41,969 bases of DNA from Sphingobacteriales bacterium (GTDB taxonomy: Bacteria > Bacteroidota > Bacteroidia > Chitinophagales > Chitinophagaceae): assembly GCA_027491165.1 (NCBI GenBank), contig JAIXWS010000037.1, forward strand, positions 1-41,969, written 5' to 3'. The notes under the pieces were generated by a model. That model was not told where the DNA came from, made no database searches, and saw only the letters and a list, made by a program, of their open reading frames with translations. Within the stretch, counting starts at the first letter, position 1. Every line of letters begins with the position of its first letter. Below, piece by piece: positions 6,940 to 15,913 of this stretch. Both the position numbers and the translations under genes were made by a program.

Positions 6940-8109
6940 CTATTCACTGATATCCATTTCGTTTTTGGCTTCGGTATTGATGGATACTTGTGCCGGAAAA
7001 CCAAATCCTTGAGCGTATTGATACATGATTTTATACATCTCTAAATTCAATTCCTGTTTAATTTCTTCCATTGTTTTGATGGACGGAACAGGTATAAAAT
7101 AACCCACACTGATTTCGATAGTAGCGCCAAAATTTTCTAGAAAAACGACTACATCGCCCACCGTATTTTCATTGTTTTCGATGATGCTTTTTAGTTCTTG
7201 AATCACTATTTTCAAAGCCGATTCGGATAAGCCATAATGGGCATTGAGCTTGAGCTTGACGCGTGCACGCCCACGTTCTGAGAAGTTTTCGAGGTTGGTG
7301 CCTATGAGGTTTTTGTTGGGTAAAGAAACCAATGTTTGGTCCAAGGTACGGATGCGGGTACTGCGGAAGCCTATCTGTTCTGCACGTCCTTCGACACTGC
7401 CAATTTTAATATGATCGCCAATAGTAAATGGCTTATCGACCATTATCATAAAAGAGGCCAGTAAATTTTCTAAACTTTCTTTGGCAGCAAAGGCAATCGC
7501 TACACCACCAAAGCCAAGCCCAGCAATTAAGGTAGCTACATTGACATGAAAGACTACACCCAAAACGGTAAAAAATCCAATGCTCCAAATCATGACCACC
7601 AACACATCTCGCAATAGGGGAAGCAATTGTTGTCTTTCTCTATCCTTGGCTGCTACAGCACGTTCTACCCATAGGTAAAATAAGAACATCATGATGCGGG
7701 CTAGGAGTAAAATCACATAAAAAATAAGCCCCAAAAAGAACAAATGGTCTATGAGTTCCATTAAAGAAAAGGAACTCGTAAGAACATCCGCAATGTTGGT
7801 ATGGGCAAAAGACTTATGCCTTTCAAACAACATGATTTTTTCGAAATAAAGATGCAATTGGTTGAGGGCAATAAACAGCAAAATGCACAGCAATACTCCC
7901 TGAATGGGTCCTTGGAGTAATTCTTTGAACTTTTGGATCTGAGCTTGATGAGCTATTTTACGAAAGACAACAAAGAATAATTTGGTGACAAGAGCAGCAA
8001 TATAGCGCCGCAAAGCAATCGCTACAATACTGATAATGGCAAAGCGTAAAAGCAATACAATAGGCAGCCCTAAAAATAGGTCTTGTTTAATGTCGTTGAG
8101 CAAATCCAT
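6940..8109 (-). CDS. MscS-family mechanosensitive ion channel
   Basis: The 389-residue inner-membrane protein has hydrophobic segments at about 12-32, 71-84, 123-146 and 167-188. These are followed by the pore helix and signature of MscS (residues 192-228: LIAGLGFGGVAIAFAAKES then FMIMVDKPF). Residues 229-290 form the beta-domain (IGDHIKIG...EQIGFRSTRIRTLD, with P264-N265), and a cytoplasmic alpha-beta domain follows to the end. MscS channels open under membrane tension to release solutes during hypo-osmotic shock. This one is longer than E. coli MscS (286 residues) because of extra N-terminal membrane segments. A perfect 16-base palindrome lies directly in front of its start codon. Confidence 0.9.
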   Translation of the reverse strand: MDLLNDIKQDLFLGLPIVLLLRFAIISIVAIALRRYIAALVTKLFFVVFRKIAHQAQIQKFKELLQGPIQGVLLCILLFIALNQLHLYFEKIMLFERHKSFAHTNIADVLTSSFSLMELIDHLFFLGLIFYVILLLARIMMFLFYLWVERAVAAKDRERQQLLPLLRDVLVVMIWSIGFFTVLGVVFHVNVATLIAGLGFGGVAIAFAAKESLENLLASFMIMVDKPFTIGDHIKIGSVEGRAEQIGFRSTRIRTLDQTLVSLPNKNLIGTNLENFSERGRARVKLKLNAHYGLSESALKIVIQELKSIIENNENTVGDVVVFLENFGATIEISVGYFIPVPSIKTMEEIKQELNLEMYKIMYQYAQGFGFPAQVSINTEAKNEMDISE

Positions 8110-8125
8110 ATTGTAAATTTACAAT
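8110..8125. promoter_or_regulatory. perfect palindrome at the mscS start, possible operator
   Basis: ATTGTAAATTTACAAT is a 16-base perfect inverted repeat that touches the mscS start codon on the minus strand. Its position would let a bound dimer block initiation of transcription or translation. No regulator can be named. Confidence 0.35.
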
Positions 8126-8186
8126 CAAGCAGCCATTCTTGTGCATGTGTGTTGATAAGGTTTTTTTAATCCTGCGTAATTGCTGC

Positions 8187-8194
8187 TATTTTTG
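8187..8194 (+). promoter_or_regulatory. -7 promoter element of the methyltransferase gene
   Basis: TATTTTTG fully matches TAnnTTTG. At the expected -33 distance there is only a T-rich stretch (8161-8167), so the promoter is half supported. Transcription would begin near 8200, 18 bases before the ATG. Confidence 0.45.
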
Positions 8195-8217
8195 TTTTAA
8201 ATCAGCGCAAAATATTC

Positions 8218-9015
8218 ATGAAACCTGAATTGGATTATATCGAAATCAACAAGAAATTATGGAATGAAAAAGTAGCGCATCATGTCCTGTCTGATTTTTA
8301 TGATATGCCCGCTTTTTTATCTGGTAAAACAAGCCTCAAGTCAATAGAGCTTGATATGTTAGGGAATATTCAGGGTAAAAAAGTATTGCATTTACAATGC
8401 CATTTTGGGCAGGATAGTCTTTCGCTTGCCCGAATGGGTGCTTCGGTAACTGGGGTAGATTTTTCGGAGGTAGCCATTGAAAAGGCCATTGAATTGGCTA
8501 AGCATACAGCAGCAGATACTCGCTTTATATGCAGCGACATATATCATTTACCTGATGTGCTGGAGGAACAATTTGATCTTGTGTTTACCAGTTATGGTAC
8601 TATCGGCTGGCTACCCGATATAGATAAATGGGCTGGGGTAGTGGCTCGTTTTTTAAAGCCTGGCGGACGTTTTATCATGGTTGATTTTCATCCGGTGCTG
8701 TGGATCTTTGACAATGAATTTAGTCGAATTCAATATTCCTATTTTAATAAAGAGGCCATTATAGAAACGCTTAACGGTACCTATGCCGATAGGGAGGCAC
8801 CATTGCACCATACCGAAATCGGCTGGAATCATTCCTTTACGGAAATTCTAACTGCCTTGCTGGAAAAGGGTTTGTCTTTGAAGCAATTTGGTGAGTATGA
8901 TTATTCGCCCTACAATTGTTTTAGTAATATGGTAGAATATGAAGCAGGTAAGTTTCGCATCAGCCATCTTGAAGATAAGATACCGATGCTCTATAGTCTA
9001 CTCATGACTACATAA
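8218..9015 (+). CDS. class I SAM-dependent methyltransferase
   Basis: The 265-residue protein has a Rossmann-fold methyltransferase core at about residues 50-160. Motif I is VLHLQCHFGQDSL (56-67) instead of the usual acidic-GxGxG form, a variant seen in one branch of Methyltransf_11/25 proteins. D81 (VTGVDFS) is placed to bind the SAM ribose, with the ICSDIYHL motif and FLKPGGRFIMVD following. Residues 165-265 form a C-terminal part with many aromatic residues that may shape the substrate site. The substrate is unknown; context gives no hint, as the gene is a single transcription unit with its own promoter and terminator. No signal peptide is seen. Confidence 0.85.
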   Translation: MKPELDYIEINKKLWNEKVAHHVLSDFYDMPAFLSGKTSLKSIELDMLGNIQGKKVLHLQCHFGQDSLSLARMGASVTGVDFSEVAIEKAIELAKHTAADTRFICSDIYHLPDVLEEQFDLVFTSYGTIGWLPDIDKWAGVVARFLKPGGRFIMVDFHPVLWIFDNEFSRIQYSYFNKEAIIETLNGTYADREAPLHHTEIGWNHSFTEILTALLEKGLSLKQFGEYDYSPYNCFSNMVEYEAGKFRISHLEDKIPMLYSLLMTT

Positions 9016-9052
9016 TAAAAGGCCCAAAACTTTTTACGTTTTGGGCCTTTAT
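9016..9052. terminator. bidirectional terminator between the methyltransferase and the POT transporter
   Basis: AAAGGCCCAAAAC (9018-9030) pairs with GTTTTGGGCCTTT (9038-9050) around a 7-base loop. A-rich and T-rich ends make it usable from both converging genes. Confidence 0.85.
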
Positions 9053-9074
9053 ATCTTAAGAAAGCTATGAAAAA

Positions 9075-10712
9075 CTAATGCAAACCTTTTTCTTTCATGA
9101 TCTTATTGAGCCAACGCAACATGGCAAAAGCCATTGCAGAGGCACAAAGCAGCAAGGTGAAATTGAGTAAGAAGAAATTCCCTTTATCTTCATAACGATC
9201 CCACATACTTGCCAAAACGCCACTCAATTTATTGCCGATAGAGGTAGCTAAAAACCAGCCTCCCATTAATAGGGCAGTCAATCGAGGAGGACTTAATTTG
9301 GATACGAGACTCAATCCCATTGGGCTCAGGAATAATTCTCCAATTGTGATGACACCATAACTGGCAATCAGCCACCATACACTTACTTTTTCAGCACCAT
9401 TATTGCCTGCTTTTACCGCTGCAAACATCACCAATACCGATAAGGAAGAAATGAATAATCCCCAGGCGATTTTAGAAGCAGTAGAGGGTTCTTTTTGGCG
9501 ACTTTTAAGGAAAGAGAAAAAGGCAACTACCAATGGGGTTAATAAGATTACCCATCCAGGATTAATACTTTGGCTGAGGTTAGAAGACCAAACACTCACT
9601 GTTTCGCCTTCTTGTGGTCGAGCCTCCGCTTTCATATTTCTGAAGTACAAGGGGTAAGCCCATTCTTTGATAACATCTCCTTGTTCATTTTTCATTAGTC
9701 GGAAATGCTCGTCGTATTGACCCACAGAGTCTTTACTGTAGACCATTTCTTTTGATAAATACAATTGGTTGAAAATATCTTTGGTCTTGCCCTTCACTTC
9801 CCGATTGGTATATCTATCGCCCCAAGTATTGAGTGCTGAACCATTTTGTTTGAACACGGCCCAAAACAAAATCACGACTGCAAAAATGGCTAAAAGCGCA
9901 CCAATTGGGCGTTTTTCGTCGGCTTGAGCTTTGAAATATAATTGTGCATAAAAATAGATGACCGGAATGCAAGCAAAAATAAAGGCATCTGTACTGTCAC
10001 TACCAAAGACATTTTCAGGTAAGAGCCATCCCACAATACCAGCTATTACCGAAGGGATTAAAATCAATAAAAGAATTTTGGTGAAGGGCATATCTCCTTC
10101 CTGAGTTCCCTTTTTAATGTCAAAAGCCACATAATGTTTGTTGCCCATCAAGAAGATGATGACCCCTATAAACATACCGATACCTGCTGCCAAGAAGGCG
10201 AATTCCCAGCCCAACATAATTTGCAAAGCAGCGCCAAAAAAATTACAGATAAAGGCACCCACATTGATGCCCATGTAAAAAATATTGTAGCCTACGTCTT
10301 TGAGTGATTTATGCTCTTCGGTAGAATAAACATTGCCCAATAAAGTGGAAATGTTGGGTTTGAAAAAGCCATTACCTAAAATCACTAGGGTCATCGCTAT
10401 ATAGAGCATGGGCAAACTATGAATACCCATCATGCAATAGCCAAGCCCCATGAGTATCCCGCCAAAAATGATGGATTTGCGATAGCCAAAATAGCGATCC
10501 GCCAACAGCCCACCCAAGAAAGGAGTGAGAAAAACTAAGGCAATAAAGGTGCCGTACAGGTCTGCAGACTCTGCCTCGGTCATCGCAAAACCAGCTTTTA
10601 CATCTTTAAGGTAAAGGGTGAAAATGCCAATCATTAAGTAATACCCGAATCGTTCCCACATCTCGGACAAGAATAGATAGCGCAGTGCTGCAGGGTGTTT
10701 GGAAGCGGCCAT
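9075..10712 (-). CDS. POT/PTR-family proton-coupled oligopeptide MFS transporter
   Basis: The 545-residue inner-membrane protein has about 12-14 hydrophobic segments. Near its start is the POT family motif ExxERFxYY as E17-MWERFGYY-25, where the glutamates and arginine take part in proton coupling. GNGFFKPNISTLLGNVY and YNIFYMGINVGAFICNF are the conserved segments of transmembrane helices 4 and 5. The family imports di- and tripeptides with protons. The central loop (about residues 295-370) is unusually long and polar for the bacterial branch and is common in Bacteroidota members. It is transcribed away from the lipid A operon, separated from it by a hairpin terminator. Confidence 0.9.
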   Translation of the reverse strand: MAASKHPAALRYLFLSEMWERFGYYLMIGIFTLYLKDVKAGFAMTEAESADLYGTFIALVFLTPFLGGLLADRYFGYRKSIIFGGILMGLGYCMMGIHSLPMLYIAMTLVILGNGFFKPNISTLLGNVYSTEEHKSLKDVGYNIFYMGINVGAFICNFFGAALQIMLGWEFAFLAAGIGMFIGVIIFLMGNKHYVAFDIKKGTQEGDMPFTKILLLILIPSVIAGIVGWLLPENVFGSDSTDAFIFACIPVIYFYAQLYFKAQADEKRPIGALLAIFAVVILFWAVFKQNGSALNTWGDRYTNREVKGKTKDIFNQLYLSKEMVYSKDSVGQYDEHFRLMKNEQGDVIKEWAYPLYFRNMKAEARPQEGETVSVWSSNLSQSINPGWVILLTPLVVAFFSFLKSRQKEPSTASKIAWGLFISSLSVLVMFAAVKAGNNGAEKVSVWWLIASYGVITIGELFLSPMGLSLVSKLSPPRLTALLMGGWFLATSIGNKLSGVLASMWDRYEDKGNFFLLNFTLLLCASAMAFAMLRWLNKIMKEKGLH

Positions 10713-10744
10713 AATTTTTTTTTGAATGATTTGAACTGCAAGGA

Positions 10745-10777
10745 TACAAAAAAGGTGGCAACATCAGTACCACCTTT
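10745..10777 (-). terminator. terminator of the lipid A operon
   Basis: AAAGGTGG (10751-10758) and CCACCTTT (10770-10777) form an 8-bp stem. On the minus strand it is followed by seven T. The stem overlaps the stop codon of the ABC ATPase gene. Confidence 0.75.
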
Positions 10778-11393
10778 ATTTGTAGGCTTCCATTTTAATG
10801 TATTGCCCACAAAAATCGTATTCTCTTTCTTCGTTCGATGCGATGATGACTAGTCTGTTTGGACTACATTCTTTAAGCCAGTTTCGGTATTGCTCTACAC
10901 CATTTTGGTCTAGGTTGGTGCATGGTTCATCCAACAATAATACAGGGGTATCGGCAAAAATGGATTGGGCTAATTTTACCCTTTGCTTCATTCCGGATGA
11001 AAAATTTCCGATGAAATGATTACTTGAATCTTGTAATCCGATTTTTTCAATGATACCCTTTATCGTATAATTAGGCAGTAGGGGCTTAAATTGGAAGTGA
11101 AATTCGAGCATTTCCTTGAGGGTCATCTCTTCAATTAATTCCATTCCAGGAGCACAAAAGCTAATGTGCTCGAAAATAGTTTCTGCTGGTATTTTTATAC
11201 CGTCTTTACTATAGATGACTAATCCTTTTGTCGGCGATTGCATTCCTGCAATAATGCGCAATAAGGTTGATTTTCCGCTACCATTAGCGCCAAGTAGCGC
11301 ATAGCTTTCTCCCGTTTCAAAACTCAATGAAACATTTCTAAAAATGGTATGCCGGAAAAAACGCTTACTTAATTCCTCAACTGAGATCTTCAT
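10776..11393 (-). CDS. ABC transporter ATP-binding protein, small, with atypical Q- and H-loops
   Basis: The 205-residue soluble ATPase has Walker A GANGSGKST (35-43), signature FSSGMKQR (131-138) and Walker B VLLLDEP (151-157). The Q-loop glutamine expected after ISF is absent (C80-A81-P82), and the switch histidine after the D-loop is replaced by asparagine (ASNEER, N187). The length is close to CcmA heme-exporter ATPases, but no CcmB/C partner is nearby. Its start lies inside the lpxA coding region (17-base overlap), so translation is probably coupled to lpxA and its job may concern the envelope. It is not a clear LptB, which is longer and has intact Q- and H-loops. The partner permease is unknown. 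Confidence 0.8.
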   Translation of the reverse strand: MKISVEELSKRFFRHTIFRNVSLSFETGESYALLGANGSGKSTLLRIIAGMQSPTKGLVIYSKDGIKIPAETIFEHISFCAPGMELIEEMTLKEMLEFHFQFKPLLPNYTIKGIIEKIGLQDSSNHFIGNFSSGMKQRVKLAQSIFADTPVLLLDEPCTNLDQNGVEQYRNWLKECSPNRLVIIASNEEREYDFCGQYIKMEAYK

Positions 11394-12177
11394 TATTGCG
11401 TCTTGTGTAGCCTCTCATAATTCCACGACCTGTTTCGCGTATAAAGTTCACGATTTCATCTCGCTCATCCGAAACAGGTATTTCTGCTTCAATAATATCT
11501 AAAGCCTTACTGACATTATACCCGCGCACAAATAGAATCCGATAGATATCGAGGATATGATTGATTTTTTGGGTGTCATAACCACGACGTTTTAAGCCCA
11601 CCGAGTTTACACCAGCATAGGAAATCGGTTCGCGTGCAGCCTTAATATAGGGTGGTATATCTTTACGTACCAAAGAACCTCCGGTAACAAAGGAGTAAGA
11701 GCCAATGCGTACAAATTGTTGCACCGCTGTTAATCCGCCTAATACCACATTGTCACCTACAGTGATATGACCCGCAAGGGTAGTGTTATTGGCAAAAATG
11801 CAATAATTGCCCACAGTACAATCATGTGCAATATGCGAATAGGCCATTATAAGACAATTGGATCCTATTTCTGTTTTTTTGCGATCTAGAGTACCCCTAT
11901 TAATGGTCACACACTCACGAATGGTGCAATTGTCGCCAATGATGGTTAAGGTGTCTTCTCCACGGTATTTAAGGTCTTGGGGTATTGCAGAAATTACAGC
12001 ACCCGAAAAAATGCTGCAATTTTTACCAATCCTTGCACCTTCCATAATGGTTACATTAGAAGCTATCCAGGTGCCTTCACCAATTTCTACATTTTTATGT
12101 ATCGTAGTAAATGGATCGATGGTAACATTAGCGCCAATCTTGGCTTCGGGGTGGATGTATGTTAGTGGGTGGATCAT
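11377..12177 (-). CDS. lpxA: acyl-ACP--UDP-N-acetylglucosamine O-acyltransferase LpxA
   Basis: The 266-residue protein catalyses the first step of lipid A synthesis, transferring a 3-hydroxyacyl chain from ACP to UDP-GlcNAc. Residues 1-190 are left-handed beta-helix hexapeptide repeats ([LIV]GxxxxI). The conserved AYSHIAHDCTVG region carries the catalytic histidine, H118 here (H125 in E. coli). The VGLKRRGY segment (about 193-200) begins the helical C-terminal domain. Size and order fit the family. It starts within TAATG, overlapping the lpxC-fabZ stop by one base, and its 3' end overlaps the ABC ATPase start, so the three genes are tightly coupled. Confidence 0.95.
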   Translation of the reverse strand: MIHPLTYIHPEAKIGANVTIDPFTTIHKNVEIGEGTWIASNVTIMEGARIGKNCSIFSGAVISAIPQDLKYRGEDTLTIIGDNCTIRECVTINRGTLDRKKTEIGSNCLIMAYSHIAHDCTVGNYCIFANNTTLAGHITVGDNVVLGGLTAVQQFVRIGSYSFVTGGSLVRKDIPPYIKAAREPISYAGVNSVGLKRRGYDTQKINHILDIYRILFVRGYNVSKALDIIEAEIPVSDERDEIVNFIRETGRGIMRGYTRRNNEDLS

Positions 12178-13592
12178 TATTTTTCTTTTCTTACGAGTTG
12201 AGCAACTAATTCTGCTTCGGTTACTAATTTGTTGCCTACATAGGCAGTACCTTTCATTTCAAAAATACCACGTCGAACGGGGCTAGACAATTCCATATTA
12301 ATCACCAATGTATCGCCTGGAATAACTTTTTGCTTGAATTTTACTTTATCCATTTTTAAGAAATAGGTATCGTAATTTTCGGGATCTGTATAACTATTAA
12401 GGGCCAAAATGCCGCCCACTTGTGCCATAGCCTCAATTTGTAAAACGCCAGGCATCACTGGGTTGCCCGGAAAATGTCCTGTGAAAAATTGCTCATTCAT
12501 CGTCACATTTTTAATACCTACAACGTGCTTGTCGGTCATTTCGATAATCTTATCGACCAACAAAAAGGGGTATTTATGGGGTAATATTTTTTCGATTTGG
12601 TTGATGTCGTATACGGGTGGTAATGTTGGGTCGTAATTAGGAACGCCAGCTAAGTGTTTGTTGGCTTTGATATATTGTTTTATTTTTTTTGCAAACTCTA
12701 CATTGGTGGCATGGCCTGGTCTGCTTGCAATAATATGCGCATTGATGGGATATCCTACTAAAGCTAAATCACCAACAACATCTAATAACTTATGTCTTGC
12801 AGGTTCATTGGCAAAATTGAGTTGTAAGTTGTTCAGAATGCCTTCTTGCTTTACTTCCATCGTTTCTTTGTTGAAAACCTTTGCTAGATGATTCAATTCA
12901 TCTTGGCTTACGGGTTTGTCAACCACTACGATGGCATTGCTGAGGTCTCCACCTTTGATAAGATTGTTAGCCAGCAAGTATTCTACCTCATGCAAAAAAC
13001 AGAATGTTCTACAGTTGCCAATTTCTGTTTTAAAATCTGAAATGTGCTTTAAGGAAGCATGCTGTGTGCCCAATATGGGAGAATTAAAATCAATCATTGT
13101 CGTGATTTGATAATTCTGCGAGGGGATGGCCAACATATCTACATTTTTTACGGGGTCGTAAAAGTGAATATTGTTGTCGATGGTATAGACTATTCGTTTT
13201 GCATCTTGTTCTTGAATGCCGACACTATCAATAGCTTCCATAAATTCCCGACTGCTCCCGTCTAGAATGGGTACTTCTGCTCCATTAATTTCTATGAGGG
13301 CATTATCAATGGAGCATCCTACCAATGCGGCTAATAAATGTTCAATGGTACTGATTCTTGCACCGTTTTGTTCTATGGTTGTTCCACGAGAGGTGTCTAC
13401 AACCAAGTCGCAGTCTGCTTTTACAATGGGTTGTTCGGGTAAATCTATTCTTTGGAATTTGAAACCATAACCAGCGTTTGCGGGTTTAATAGTAACCGTC
13501 ACGTTGGCTCCCGTATGTAAGCCTACTCCCGATAGGGTTACAGGTTCTTTAATAGTATGTTGATTGGCCGAGATAGGATAATTGTTTTGCAC
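12177..13592 (-). CDS. lpxC-fabZ: bifunctional UDP-3-O-acyl-GlcNAc deacetylase / 3-hydroxyacyl-ACP dehydratase (LpxC-FabZ fusion)
   Basis: The 471-residue protein joins two enzymes. Residues about 10-310 are LpxC, the zinc deacetylase that commits to lipid A. Its ligands are H85 (STIEHLLAAL), H267 and D271 (HKLLDVVGD), with H294 (RPGH) as the acid/base residue. Residues about 325-471 are FabZ, the dehydratase of fatty-acid elongation, with H373 (TGHFPGNPVMPG) and E387 (LQIEAMAQ) as the catalytic pair. The fusion is typical of Bacteroidota and links the competing lipid A and phospholipid branches in one polypeptide. No key residue is missing. The gene sits 66 bases after lpxD and overlaps lpxA by one base. 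Confidence 0.97.
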   Translation of the reverse strand: MQNNYPISANQHTIKEPVTLSGVGLHTGANVTVTIKPANAGYGFKFQRIDLPEQPIVKADCDLVVDTSRGTTIEQNGARISTIEHLLAALVGCSIDNALIEINGAEVPILDGSSREFMEAIDSVGIQEQDAKRIVYTIDNNIHFYDPVKNVDMLAIPSQNYQITTMIDFNSPILGTQHASLKHISDFKTEIGNCRTFCFLHEVEYLLANNLIKGGDLSNAIVVVDKPVSQDELNHLAKVFNKETMEVKQEGILNNLQLNFANEPARHKLLDVVGDLALVGYPINAHIIASRPGHATNVEFAKKIKQYIKANKHLAGVPNYDPTLPPVYDINQIEKILPHKYPFLLVDKIIEMTDKHVVGIKNVTMNEQFFTGHFPGNPVMPGVLQIEAMAQVGGILALNSYTDPENYDTYFLKMDKVKFKQKVIPGDTLVINMELSSPVRRGIFEMKGTAYVGNKLVTEAELVAQLVRKEK

Positions 13593-13658
13593 AATAATTC
13601 GTTTTTATTCTTCAAATAAAGTTATGTATGATGCTCATTCGATTTGTTTTCAAAAATA

Positions 13659-14723
13659 TTAATCTTGTTTTTGTACAAGATTAAGGTCATTTAAATGGGC
13701 AACCATTTTTTCAAGTTCTGCAATTCTTTGTTGTAATTCTGGCAAATGTCTGAAAATTGCTTGACTTTTTAAGACGCTTTTATAATCAAATGCCGGTGTT
13801 CCATTTAAAACGGTGTTCGGTGTGTCTACATTCTTAGAAACCCCACTTTGAGCATTAACATTGGTGCGATCTGCAAGGTGAATATGACCTACAATACCTA
13901 CTTGTCCACCAATCATACAGTATTTACCAATTTTGCTGCTGCCTGCAATTCCCGACTGGGCTGCGATTACAGTACTTTCTCCCACCTCCACATTATGGGC
14001 AATTTGAATCAAATTGTCTAATTTGACGCCTTTACGAATAATCGTGGTACCCATTGTAGCCCGGTCTATGGCACTATTCGCACCAATTTCTACATCTTCT
14101 TCAATAATGACATTGCCTATTTGGGGTATTTTTTGATAAGATCCATCGGGTTGCGGAGCAAATCCAAATCCATCACTTCCAATAACCGTTCCTGAATGGA
14201 TGATGCTTCTGTCGCCGATGATACAATCATTGTATACTTTTACGCCCGAAAACAATTGTACATTTTTGCCGATTTTAGCACCACGACCAACATAACAATT
14301 GGGATAAATTTGAGCACCATCCTCTATGATTGCACCTTCACTAATGTAGGCAAAGGCTCCGATGTACACATCTTTTCCTAAAACAGCACTTGCAGCCACA
14401 AAGCTTGGTTGCTCAATACCTTTAGGGCTTTGAGCGGCAATCATTTCATTATATTTTTGTAGTAAAATTGCAAAACTAGCATAAGCATCTGGCACCCTAA
14501 TCAATGTGGCACTTGTAGCTTTTTGTAGCTGAAGGTTATTGTTGACAATAATTACCGAGGCAGATGTATTGTAGATATAATCCTCATATTTCGGATTAGA
14601 TATAAAGCACAGCGAACCGATTACGGCCTCTTCAATTTTCGCAACACCTGTTACTTTTGTATCAGGATTGCCTTCTATGGTACCACCTATGAGTGTGGCG
14701 ATTTGTATGGCGTTAAACTGCAT
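13659..14723 (-). CDS. lpxD: UDP-3-O-(3-hydroxyacyl)glucosamine N-acyltransferase LpxD
   Basis: The 354-residue protein adds the second acyl chain in lipid A synthesis. Residues 1-100 form the N-terminal uridine-binding domain. Residues about 105-315 are hexapeptide beta-helix repeats with the catalytic histidine H243 in NLIQIAHNVEVG. GSDGFGFAP (182-190) is a typical LpxD loop, and a C-terminal helix (about 326-350) has coiled-coil character. It is the first gene of the minus-strand lipid A operon. The 208 bases upstream, shared with divergent gldA, hold no confident promoter: a TACCTTTA near-match lacks a well-placed TTTG. Confidence 0.96.
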   Translation of the reverse strand: MQFNAIQIATLIGGTIEGNPDTKVTGVAKIEEAVIGSLCFISNPKYEDYIYNTSASVIIVNNNLQLQKATSATLIRVPDAYASFAILLQKYNEMIAAQSPKGIEQPSFVAASAVLGKDVYIGAFAYISEGAIIEDGAQIYPNCYVGRGAKIGKNVQLFSGVKVYNDCIIGDRSIIHSGTVIGSDGFGFAPQPDGSYQKIPQIGNVIIEEDVEIGANSAIDRATMGTTIIRKGVKLDNLIQIAHNVEVGESTVIAAQSGIAGSSKIGKYCMIGGQVGIVGHIHLADRTNVNAQSGVSKNVDTPNTVLNGTPAFDYKSVLKSQAIFRHLPELQQRIAELEKMVAHLNDLNLVQKQD

Positions 14724-14931
14724 TCAAAAATTTAGATTGTGGTTTAAAACTTAAGTTCCGGATTCTTTAGTTTTTTTCAACCAAAATATCAGAGGCTAAA
14801 GGTAATTAAAATCACTCCACTATTATAGAGTTTAACAATAGAGAAACACTTAATGACAATAGTTGACAAATTAGTATGTGTTAGGTCAAAAAATTGTTCA
14901 AAAAAATCTTCTTTTTATGTAGGTTTGCGCT

Positions 14932-15855
14932 ATGTCTATTAGTGTTCGTTCGCTTACCAAAATATATGGTACCCAAAAAGCGGTTGATAATATTTCTTTC
15001 GAAATTCCCAAAGGTCAAATTGTAGGTTTTCTCGGCCCTAATGGCGCCGGTAAGTCCACCACCATGAAAATGATTACCAGTTATCTGCCTCCCACTCAAG
15101 GTACAGCATTGGTTTGTGGTTTTGATGTACAGACTCATTCTATGGAATTGCGCAAGCACATTGGTTATTTGCCTGAGCAAAATCCTTTGTATTATGAAAT
15201 GTATGTGCGCGAATACCTTGAATTAACGGCTGGCATCCATCAAATCGAAAAAAGTAAGCGTGCCGAAAGAATTGAAGAGATGGTGAAAATGACTGGATTA
15301 GGTAAAGAAGCCCACAAAAAAATAGGCACCCTCAGTAAGGGTTATAAACAGCGTGTCGGTTTGGCTCAAGCCATGATCCATAATCCAGATGTGCTCATTT
15401 TAGACGAACCAACTTCGGGTCTAGACCCCAACCAAATCGTGGAAATTCGTGATTTGATTATCAATATTGGTAAAGAAAAAACGGTCTTATTGTCTACCCA
15501 TATCATGCAAGAGGTCGAGGCTATGTGCAGCCGCATCATTATCATCAACAATGGTACAATAGTAGCGGATGATCATATTCAAAATTTACAAAAAGTAGGC
15601 AACAGCAGTAGCTTGCTCATTACTTTCGAAAAGGTTGTTTCTAAAGAATTATTGCAAAAAATTGCCGGTATTGGCAAGATGGAAGATATGGGTAATATGC
15701 GTTGGAAACTTTACACCACTAAACCTGATGAATTGCGCAAGGCAGTGATGCAATGGGCGCTCAATAATGATGTCAACATCCATTCCCTTCAATCCGAAAC
15801 ACAAAGTATGGAGGATGTTTTCCGAACTGCCACACAAGAAGTGAAAGCAAAATAA
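14932..15855 (+). CDS. gldA: GldA-type ABC transporter ATP-binding protein
   Basis: The 307-residue ATPase has Walker [10 protein letters not shown] (35-43), signature LSKGYKQR (134-141), Walker B VLILDEP (154-160) and switch H190. An extended C-terminal domain covers about residues 220-305. Length and sequence fit GldA, the ATPase of the GldAFG complex first described for gliding motility in Flavobacterium. Homologues are widespread in non-gliding Bacteroidota too, so motility should not be assumed. The gldF and gldG permease genes are not in this window. Only five bases separate a TAGGTTTG element (14920-14927) from the start codon. The carboxylase gene follows after 58 bases and may share the transcript. 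Confidence 0.82.
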   Translation: MSISVRSLTKIYGTQKAVDNISFEIPKGQIVGFLGPNGAGKSTTMKMITSYLPPTQGTALVCGFDVQTHSMELRKHIGYLPEQNPLYYEMYVREYLELTAGIHQIEKSKRAERIEEMVKMTGLGKEAHKKIGTLSKGYKQRVGLAQAMIHNPDVLILDEPTSGLDPNQIVEIRDLIINIGKEKTVLLSTHIMQEVEAMCSRIIIINNGTIVADDHIQNLQKVGNSSSLLITFEKVVSKELLQKIAGIGKMEDMGNMRWKLYTTKPDELRKAVMQWALNNDVNIHSLQSETQSMEDVFRTATQEVKAK

Positions 15856-15881
15856 AAATGATTCTATTCAATTATTAAAAG

Positions 15882-15900
15882 GGGCAATTCCTTATTGCCC
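15882..15900 (+). other. hairpin in front of the carboxylase gene
   Basis: GGGCAAT-TCCTT-ATTGCCC forms a perfect 7-bp stem ending 13 bases before the ATG at 15914. No T-run follows, so it is unlikely to be a terminator. It could be an mRNA-processing or translation-modulating structure. Confidence 0.35.
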
Positions 15901-15913
15901 AATAGCTATACTC

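Noticed and set aside
12409-13470. Several plus-strand frames inside lpxC-fabZ
   Set aside because: They are shadows of the minus-strand coding sequence, with no starts, families or spacing of their own.
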